A stretch of DNA of 10,765 nucleotides, taken from the NCBI GenBank assembly GCA_031260095.1, contig JAIRKN010000235.1, positions 1-10,765 on the forward strand, in the 5' to 3' direction. Each line of letters begins with the position of its first letter. Position 1 is the stretch's first letter. Source of the DNA: Tannerella sp. (GTDB lineage: Bacteria; Bacteroidota; Bacteroidia; Bacteroidales; Tannerellaceae). Below, one piece after another: positions 1-5,599 of this stretch. The notes below the pieces were generated by a model. That model worked only from the letters and a program-made list of their open reading frames with translations. It ran no database searches and was not told the origin of the DNA. Position numbers and translations under genes: made by a program.

Positions 1-1
1 A

Positions 2-208
2 GTCGGAAGTAGGCTAAAAAGCGCTTACGATTTTTTTGAAGATTTTTTCCGGATTAATTTTTTTATTCTTTGCTTTTTTGGTATACTTTTGGTTGTAATT
101 TTATATTTTTTTACCGGAAAAGATTATTTTATTTTATGCTTTTATTATTTTCTACCTGTTTCTGCTACTGTTTTCATAAGTACTTATCTGTTTTTATGTA
201 TAATATGA
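2..208 (+). CDS. Possible C-terminal end of a membrane protein (partial, unknown)
   Basis: An open frame enters from the left edge and runs 68 codons to a TGA at 206-208. No start lies inside the window, so it would be the 3' end of a longer gene. The peptide begins with a charged stretch (VGSRLKSAYDFFEDFFR), followed by two strongly hydrophobic segments at about residues 18-38 and 43-67, separated by a short TGKD turn. That pattern fits the last two helices of an integral membrane protein. The caution is that T-rich DNA produces Phe/Leu/Ile/Tyr-rich frames by chance. A 68-codon frame without a stop is somewhat unexpected at this composition but not decisive. If real, it is convergent with the ygiQ-family gene and is the only plus-strand gene here. 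I do not recognise a family. Confidence 0.35.
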   Translation, partial: VGSRLKSAYDFFEDFFRINFFILCFFGILLVVILYFFTGKDYFILCFYYFLPVSATVFISTYLFLCII

Positions 209-288
209 AAAATTTCCTATGAAAACAGGTTGTATCCTGTACAAATTTGGATTAATAGTTTTTTTTAATATAAAATTGAGTTTTTCTT

Positions 289-329
289 AGAATAGAATTG
301 TTCAAAAAAAAGCATGGAAATTCTATTTT
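289..329. repeat. AT-rich inverted repeat, 9 bp perfect stem
   Basis: AATAGAATT at 291-299 is the exact reverse complement of AATTCTATT at 319-327. In RNA the stem can extend by a G-U pair and an A-U pair to 11 pairs, with a 19-base loop. It directly abuts a second inverted repeat. The stem contains only one G-C pair per arm, so its stability is low. It sits between two convergent reading frames, which suggests a role at transcript ends, but this is inference. Confidence 0.35.
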
Positions 330-373
330 CAAATAAAGCCGGATAAATTATTTTATTTGACTTTTTATCTTTA
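329..373 (+). terminator. Possible AT-rich terminator-like hairpin
   Basis: TCAAATAAA at 329-337 pairs perfectly with TTTATTTGA at 352-360, leaving a 14-base loop. The plus strand then reads CTTTTTATCTTT, a U-rich tail in RNA. This could end a plus-strand transcript from the left-edge frame. The stem is almost entirely A-T, weak for an intrinsic terminator, and AT-rich DNA makes such repeats by chance. No comparable hairpin was found immediately downstream of the minus-strand ygiQ-family stop codon. Confidence 0.25.
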
Positions 374-536
374 AAAAATCAGAGTAAGTAATTGATTTGG
401 AAATTTCTCTGCGTATTCTCGGATAAATATCATCTTTTTCAACTATTTTTGATTTTTTTGAAATATAAAAAACAGGTATGTTTTGGCTATAATTTTTTAG
501 ACAGGCGTTTAATAAAAAAAAGTATTGTTTTTAACC

Positions 537-2378
537 TTATTTTGATAATATCTTGTTTATTAAATCATTTCTTTTTATTTGCCGCAAAAAATGCGTTATT
601 TTAGGGCGGTATTCGGCAAGATACCAGAAAAAAAACTGACGTTGAGAAAGCTTTTCCGATTGGCTTCGCGCACATGAAATTTTTTTCAAAGTATATGGAT
701 GAATCCCTGTATAATAAATTTCGGTAGCCAATGTCATAGGTGTTGGTGTGAAATCTTGAACCTGTTCCAAATGAAAGTTCATTTTCTTGGTTTTGATAGC
801 GAGTTCAGCCATGTCAATTTCTGTACAACCGGGATGACTGGAAATAAAATAAGGGATTAATTGCTCATTTAAATGGTGTTCGGAATTAATCTGATCAAAT
901 GTTTTTTTGAACCTTTCAAATACTTCAAACGGAGGTTTTCGCATTATCTGTAATACACCTTTTTCCGTATGCTCCGGAGCTACCTTTAACCTTCCTGATA
1001 CATGCTTTGTCAGAAGTGTTTCAATATATTGCCGGGATGCGCGGTTGAAAACTTCGTTTTCGCTCCGGTGTAGTAACAAATCGTAACGTATGCCGCTTCC
1101 TACGAATATTTTCTTTATTCCTGAGGTCTTCGTTGATTTACGATATAGTTCCAAAAGGGGGGTATGATCTGTTATTAGATTATTACAAACAGCCGGAAAT
1201 ATACAAGATGGCTTTTTACATTTTTTACAGATGAATTCGTCTTTTCCCTTCATTTGATACATATTGGCCGAAGGTCCGCCCAGATCGCTTATATATCCTT
1301 TGAAATCAGGCATTCGGGTTATTTTCTCAATTTCATTTAAAATGGAATGGCTGCTACGCGATACAATCTGCTTTCCCTGATGGGCTGAAATCGTACAAAA
1401 GGCGCATCCACCGAAACAACCCCGGTGAATATTTACCGAGAATTTTATCATTTCAAATGCCGGAATGACCTTATTTTTATATTTGGGATGCGGCAAACGC
1501 GTATAGGGTAAGTCATACCAGAAATCAAGCTCTGTTGTTGTTACCGATGTATAAGGCGGGTTAACTACAATGGTCTTATTATTTGTTTTTTGCAGGATTC
1601 TGGAGGATTCGTATTTATTGGATTCTTCTTCTATAATCCGAAAATTTTCCGCTTGCTTCCGTTTGTCTTTCAGACATTCTTCGTACGAAAATAACAGGAT
1701 GTCTTCCGTTGAATTCGTGATATTTTCTGCCAAATATACTATCTGGGGTATATTTTTAATCTTATCGAATAGCACTCCTTTTTTCAGGAGCTTCACCAGT
1801 TCCGTAACCGGCTTTTCTCCCATGCCGTATATCAGCAGGTCGGCAGGACTGTCCACGAGAATACCCGGGCGCAGTTTGTCCTGCCAGTAATCATAATGTG
1901 CCAGACGCCGCAGGGATGCTTCGATACCGCCTAAAACGACGGGAACATCAGGATAGAGTTCTTTCAGGATTTTTGCATAGACGATACTGGGATAATCAGG
2001 CCGCATACCAGGTCGTTTATCCGGGGTATATGCGTCATCACTACGAAGGCGTTTGTTGGCTGTATAATGATTGACCATCGAATCCATCGCACCCGGTGAA
2101 ATGGCAAAAAACAGGCGTGGAACACCTAATTTTTTAAAATCGCGGTAATCACCCCGCCAGTCAGGCTGAGGTATAATCGCTACTCTAAGTCCCTGCGCTT
2201 CAAGTACCCTGCCTATGACGGCGGCGCCAAAAGACGGATGGTCAACATAAGCATCACCGCTGAACAGGATTACATCCAGATAATCCCAACCCCGAAATTC
2301 GACTTCTTTCTTAGTAGTAGGAAGCCATGCGTCCGGTTTATACGTATTTACCTGAGTTTTCCTCTCCATACAAAACAT
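537..2378 (-). CDS. ygiQ: YgiQ-family radical SAM protein
   Basis: A 613-residue cytoplasmic protein with the features of the YgiQ family, uncharacterised radical S-adenosylmethionine enzymes whose substrate is not established. The N-terminal region carries the family-like segments WLPTTKKEVE and LFSGDAYVDHPSFG (about 19-51). The radical SAM core has the CX3CX2C cluster motif at Cys321, Cys325 and Cys328 (RGCFGGCAFC), which should bind the 4Fe-4S cluster and SAM. A second cysteine group follows DLGGPSANMY: Cys384, Cys387, Cys392 and Cys398, spaced C-X2-C-X4-C-X5-C, probably a metal or auxiliary cluster site as in relatives. The length is typical and nothing is broken. The ATG at 2378 lies inside the end of ispE (31-base overlap). 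A second in-frame ATG at 2369 (MERKTQV) is an equally possible start. The overlap implies co-transcription and possibly translational coupling with ispE. Confidence 0.93.
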   Translation of the reverse strand: MFCMERKTQVNTYKPDAWLPTTKKEVEFRGWDYLDVILFSGDAYVDHPSFGAAVIGRVLEAQGLRVAIIPQPDWRGDYRDFKKLGVPRLFFAISPGAMDSMVNHYTANKRLRSDDAYTPDKRPGMRPDYPSIVYAKILKELYPDVPVVLGGIEASLRRLAHYDYWQDKLRPGILVDSPADLLIYGMGEKPVTELVKLLKKGVLFDKIKNIPQIVYLAENITNSTEDILLFSYEECLKDKRKQAENFRIIEEESNKYESSRILQKTNNKTIVVNPPYTSVTTTELDFWYDLPYTRLPHPKYKNKVIPAFEMIKFSVNIHRGCFGGCAFCTISAHQGKQIVSRSSHSILNEIEKITRMPDFKGYISDLGGPSANMYQMKGKDEFICKKCKKPSCIFPAVCNNLITDHTPLLELYRKSTKTSGIKKIFVGSGIRYDLLLHRSENEVFNRASRQYIETLLTKHVSGRLKVAPEHTEKGVLQIMRKPPFEVFERFKKTFDQINSEHHLNEQLIPYFISSHPGCTEIDMAELAIKTKKMNFHLEQVQDFTPTPMTLATEIYYTGIHPYTLKKISCARSQSEKLSQRQFFFWYLAEYRPKITHFLRQIKRNDLINKILSK

Positions 2379-3151
2379 TTGGGGAAGCTGGATGAAATCG
2401 CCTTTGGGAATAATCCGAAAATAGCGGAACCAGAACCGGACATGGATGCGTAGTCAGCTCCCAGTGCATATAATTTATCTTTTATTTCCCCGATGACGGG
2501 ATATTTGTTGAATACACTTTGTTCAAAATCGTTTACCAAAACGTTTTTCCATTCCGGCACAGGTATAGCCGGTAACTCTTCAAGGGAAAAGACCGGTTTT
2601 TGCGGCGTTACCATCGCATACGCCTCCTTCGTCGAAACTGTGACAGGAGGCTTTACAATATAGAGTATATAATCTCTTAAGGAAAGACCAAGCGGTTTGA
2701 AGACGTTACCCGTACCTGTGGCTATGACTGGCGTATTTCGGATAAAAAAAGGACAGTCTGCACCAATGGATGCGGCGATTTTTTCCAGTCTGTTATCCGG
2801 GATTTGAAGATTGCACAGATCATTAATCAGTTTGAGTGTAAAAGCAGCATCCGAACTCCCTCCACCTAATCCGGCCTCTGATGGAATCGCCTTTTTCAGG
2901 TATATTTCCAGGGGTGGAACTGCTTGTTTCTGAGATATCAGATTGTATGCTTTCATCACCAGATTATCTTCGGCCGGAGTATTCAATTTTAAACCTGTTT
3001 GTTTGAATGATGCTTCCTGAGTGATGACGGCTTCAAGCGCATCCTTCAGAGGAACCGGATAAAATATCGTTTCAATGTTGTGAAATCCGTCCGAACGCTT
3101 TCCTGTCACATGAAGTCCTAAATTTATTTTTGCATTTGGGAAGCAAAGCAT
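2348..3151 (-). CDS. ispE: 4-diphosphocytidyl-2-C-methyl-D-erythritol kinase (IspE)
   Basis: A 267-residue GHMP-family kinase of the non-mevalonate (MEP) isoprenoid pathway. It phosphorylates CDP-methylerythritol with ATP on the 2-hydroxyl. The N-terminus FPNAKINLGLHV contains the conserved lysine (Lys8). The glycine-rich ATP-binding motif is PSEAGLGGGSSDAA at about 90-103. GADCPFF carries the probable catalytic Asp132, by analogy with the conserved Asp of characterised IspE. The third GHMP motif appears as SMSGSGSAIFGLF near residues 236-248. The length is slightly below the E. coli enzyme (283), within the normal range. The ATG at 3151 is the natural start because the conserved motif begins only three residues later. 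It lies 123 bases downstream of the helicase gene and overlaps the ygiQ-family gene by 31 bases, so it probably shares a transcript with it. Confidence 0.95.
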   Translation of the reverse strand: MLCFPNAKINLGLHVTGKRSDGFHNIETIFYPVPLKDALEAVITQEASFKQTGLKLNTPAEDNLVMKAYNLISQKQAVPPLEIYLKKAIPSEAGLGGGSSDAAFTLKLINDLCNLQIPDNRLEKIAASIGADCPFFIRNTPVIATGTGNVFKPLGLSLRDYILYIVKPPVTVSTKEAYAMVTPQKPVFSLEELPAIPVPEWKNVLVNDFEQSVFNKYPVIGEIKDKLYALGADYASMSGSGSAIFGLFPKAISSSFPKCFVWRGKLR

Positions 3152-3274
3152 AGCTCGTAGTTATTAATTCGTTAATTACTCATTCGTTTTATTGTTAGCC
3201 TCTTACCTCCTTCAATAGGAATTTTTCTTCCTGAGGGATAGGTTTTTAGCCATCTTTTAATCAGGCATTTTTTT

Positions 3275-4573
3275 CTATCCATTGGTTTTGTTTTGTCCGG
3301 AAAAACCGGACTTGTTGTTCCTATTCGGTTTTCTGAATGTTCCTCTTTCTTTTCCCTTTTTTCCTCCTCTTCCACCTCCTCCTCTTCCAAAGCGTTTTTT
3401 ATATTGTTTATGTTTTTCCGGTTCATAGGGAGGAGCTTCTCCGAGCGATGGATCAATCGGAATCTTATAGATTTCTTTGTCGAGAAATGTTTCTATCGTC
3501 TTGAACTCTCTCTGTTCTTTTTCCGAAACTAAAGTGATCGCCAGTCCGCTTCCATCTGTTCCACGTGCTGTTCGCCCTATCCGGTGCACATAATCTTCCG
3601 GGTCATTCGGGATATCATAGTTGATCACGATACTGATGTCGTTTATATCGATGCCGCGGGAAACAACGTCAGTTGCAACCAGCACGTCGATATGCCCGTT
3701 TCGGAAGTCTTTCATCACCTGTTCGCGGTTGCTCTGTTCCAGATCCGAATGCATCGCTTCCACGTTGATATTCATTCGTTTTAACGCGGATGCCAGTTCT
3801 TTGACTTTTTGTTTGGAGGAAGAAAAGATAAGGACGCGTTTAGGAGCGCTGTCTTTGAAATGTTTTTCCAGAATACGCATTTTCTGGGCCTCATGGCAGA
3901 TATAGGCTGTCTGCATGATACTTTCCGGTGGTTTTGAGATAGCGATTTCAATCTCCTGCGGATTTTTCATGATGCTTGCCGCCAATGTCCGTATTTTAGG
4001 AGGCATGGTAGCAGAGAACATGATAATCTGGCATTTACCGGGTAATTTTTTGTATATTTGGATAATATCATCATAAAAACCCATGTCGAGCATACGGTCG
4101 GCTTCATCAAGAATGAAAAAAGAAGTGTGAGATAAATCGACACTCCCCATATTCATGTGCGCGATAAGACGTCCGGGCGTTGCAATCACGATATCGGTTC
4201 CCATTTGTAACCCCCTTTCCTGTTGCGCATATGCGATTCCATCGGTACCTCCATATACAGCGACGGCGGAAACCGGCAGGTAATAGGAAAAACCTTCCAC
4301 CTGCTGGTCTATCTGTTGCGCCAGTTCGCGTGTGGGAGCCATTATGACCGCGTTGATCGCTTCTTCGGGATAGTTACCTTTACTTAGTTCGTTAATAACC
4401 GGCAAGACGTATGCCGCAGTTTTTCCGGTTCCGGTCTGAGCACATGCGATGATGTCCTTACCTTCCAGTATAGGGGGGATTGACATTTCCTGTACGGGTG
4501 TCATGTCTTGAAAATTCATGGCATATAGGCCATCCAATACGGAATCCTCAAGATTTAATTCGTCAAATTTCAT
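3275..4573 (-). CDS. DEAD-box ATP-dependent RNA helicase (RhlE-like)
   Basis: A 432-residue cytoplasmic RNA helicase that uses ATP to unwind short RNA duplexes, likely in ribosome assembly or RNA turnover. All hallmark motifs are present: Q motif (Phe3 to Gln28, TPVQ), motif I AQTGTGKT 45-52, Ia PTRELAQQ 80-87, Ib TPGRL 132-136, II DEAD 156-159, III SAT 187-189, IV LIFSSS 248-253, V ATDVVSRGID 300-309 and VI HRIGRTAR 330-337. The tail after about residue 385 is Arg/Gly/Lys-rich (GRGGGGRGGKKGKERG), as in RhlE-type enzymes, and probably binds RNA. I chose the ATG at 4573 because the Q motif begins two residues later and eight A residues precede it. An in-frame TTG at 4627 would add 18 residues with no family resemblance. 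An 84-base gap separates it from the upstream binding-protein gene. A specific symbol is not safe. Confidence 0.93.
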   Translation of the reverse strand: MKFDELNLEDSVLDGLYAMNFQDMTPVQEMSIPPILEGKDIIACAQTGTGKTAAYVLPVINELSKGNYPEEAINAVIMAPTRELAQQIDQQVEGFSYYLPVSAVAVYGGTDGIAYAQQERGLQMGTDIVIATPGRLIAHMNMGSVDLSHTSFFILDEADRMLDMGFYDDIIQIYKKLPGKCQIIMFSATMPPKIRTLAASIMKNPQEIEIAISKPPESIMQTAYICHEAQKMRILEKHFKDSAPKRVLIFSSSKQKVKELASALKRMNINVEAMHSDLEQSNREQVMKDFRNGHIDVLVATDVVSRGIDINDISIVINYDIPNDPEDYVHRIGRTARGTDGSGLAITLVSEKEQREFKTIETFLDKEIYKIPIDPSLGEAPPYEPEKHKQYKKRFGRGGGGRGGKKGKERGTFRKPNRNNKSGFSGQNKTNG

Positions 4574-4599
4574 TTTTTTTTCTATTAAAAACTCGGTAA

Positions 4600-4614
4600 A
4601 AATAACGGTTATTT
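4600..4614. promoter_or_regulatory. 15-base palindrome in the helicase leader
   Basis: AAATAAC at 4600-4606 is the exact reverse complement of GTTATTT at 4608-4614, around a single central base at 4607. It lies about 27 bases upstream of the helicase ATG, within the 84-base gap after the binding-protein gene. Its symmetry suits a dimeric DNA-binding protein, but it is AT-rich and no regulator can be named. A degenerate -7-like sequence (TA, three bases, TTTG instead of two) lies about 15-25 bases further upstream on the minus strand. An independent helicase promoter is therefore possible but unproven. Confidence 0.25.
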
Positions 4615-4657
4615 CGTTATCAACCAAAATTTATCCATAAAAAAGCGATTTCACCGA

Positions 4658-5491
4658 TTATTTTCCAATCTTGTTTCCATAATAGCGTTTGTAAATTTCG
4701 TCGTAGATTCCATGGTCCCGTATCATCCTGAACCAACGGTTTAAACTATCCAGCAGGATAGGAGATTCTTTGCGTACGGCCCATGCCTGGAGTTGTGTAA
4801 AACTGATATCCGTATCAATATCAATTTCCGGCAGGATCTTTTTTGAAATAGCGGCTATCTGTAGGTCACATACGGCATAATCAATATCTCCTTTGGCTAC
4901 CATGATGATGAGTTGTTCGGAAGAATAACGGTTTTCCTGAATGATGTAAATCGTATCGCCAATTTCATGTTGAAGGTTGATGATACGTAAAAGTGCGGGC
5001 GAATTTTCCGGTATATAAAGTTTTTTTTCGGCCAGTTCCAATTGGTTACGTATCGGTGAAATAGAATGATTTGCTTCTGCTGTGCGTTGAACTAATACCT
5101 GTTTGTTAAATACAATGGGGTCGGTGAACAGATAGTTATCTTTTATTTCTGATGTTACCGGTATATTGCGCGCTATGATATCATATTTATTGTTGGCCAG
5201 CCCGCTGAAACTTTCGGAAAGGGACATTTCGAGGAAGGTCTGGATTTCCAGACCCGACAGTTCTGATATCGCCCGGCTTAATTCATACTGGAATCCTTCG
5301 ATCGCATCACCGGAAACAAAATAACCTGATTGGTTGTATTCGGTGACGATACGCAAAATACCATCCGAACATATTTCCGGATAGTCGCGAGGCGGTACCG
5401 GCCGGTTGCTATTGTATAGCATCACCATGGCGATCGTAACGGCCGATAAGATGAGCATATACAGAAAGATGAGTTTTGGGGATTTTATCAT
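4658..5491 (-). CDS. Membrane-anchored periplasmic solute-binding-domain protein (SBP_bac_3-like)
   Basis: A 277-residue protein with one N-terminal hydrophobic segment (about 8-26) and then a single type 3 extracellular solute-binding domain, like those of amino-acid ABC transporters and the N-terminal half of the lytic transglycosylase MltF. Visible family landmarks are GILRIVTEYN at 44-53, GFQYEL at 66-71 (usually GFDxDL), YDIIARNIPVT at 103-113 and LFTDPI at 121-126. No lipobox cysteine follows the hydrophobic stretch, so it is probably held in the inner membrane by a signal anchor and faces the periplasm. It has no transglycosylase domain, and no permease or ATPase gene lies nearby, so its ligand and partner are unknown. 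It could be a sensor or a cell-wall-associated binding protein. The ATG at 5491 has an in-frame stop shortly upstream, which fixes the start. Confidence 0.8.
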   Translation of the reverse strand: MIKSPKLIFLYMLILSAVTIAMVMLYNSNRPVPPRDYPEICSDGILRIVTEYNQSGYFVSGDAIEGFQYELSRAISELSGLEIQTFLEMSLSESFSGLANNKYDIIARNIPVTSEIKDNYLFTDPIVFNKQVLVQRTAEANHSISPIRNQLELAEKKLYIPENSPALLRIINLQHEIGDTIYIIQENRYSSEQLIIMVAKGDIDYAVCDLQIAAISKKILPEIDIDTDISFTQLQAWAVRKESPILLDSLNRWFRMIRDHGIYDEIYKRYYGNKIGK

Positions 5492-5599
5492 TGGCTATAA
5501 TTGATTATTCGTTTAATTGATAATTTATTCAGTTTCGCTAACCAACGGTCGCTTTGCTTCCTTTTTAATATCAAGAAGTTCATTTGCGCCGAGCGCATT

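Larger units (their letters stand above)
209..536. other. AT-rich intergenic region with no recognisable gene
   Basis: This is 328 bases of very AT-rich DNA between the possible plus-strand ORF end and the stop codon of the minus-strand ygiQ-family gene. I found no convincing coding frame, tRNA or promoter. The one plus-strand frame that crosses into the ygiQ 3' end starts at a TTG, is Phe/Leu-rich and looks like composition noise. The structures I can see are a short inverted repeat at 225-240 (ACAGG, 6-base loop, CCTGT) and two longer AT-rich inverted repeats listed separately. Confidence 0.6.

Noticed and set aside
392..604. Plus-strand frame of 70 codons in the AT-rich left region
   Set aside because: It starts at a TTG, is dominated by Phe, Leu and Ile from T-rich DNA, and runs into the antisense of the ygiQ-family 3' end. 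No recognisable domain.
3205..3218. AAGGAGGT on the minus strand upstream of ispE, a perfect Shine-Dalgarno-like sequence
   Set aside because: It is more than 50 bases from the ispE ATG. The nearest ATG after it opens a three-codon frame, and ribosomes of Bacteroidota make little use of such sites.
4574..4627. N-terminal extension of the helicase from a TTG at 4627
   Set aside because: The extra 18 residues do not resemble the family. The ATG at 4573 sits right before the Q motif and after an A-run.
5498..5521. Direct repeat TAATTGAT twice, 16 bases apart, upstream of the binding-protein gene
   Set aside because: Eight-base AT-only-like repeats are expected by chance in this composition, and no promoter is visible next to them.
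5410..5598. Minus-strand frame of 62 codons (starting MRSAQMNFLILKRK) between porin and binding-protein genes
   Set aside because: More than a third of it lies inside the well-supported binding-protein gene in another frame, and the peptide has no recognisable features. It is probably fortuitous.
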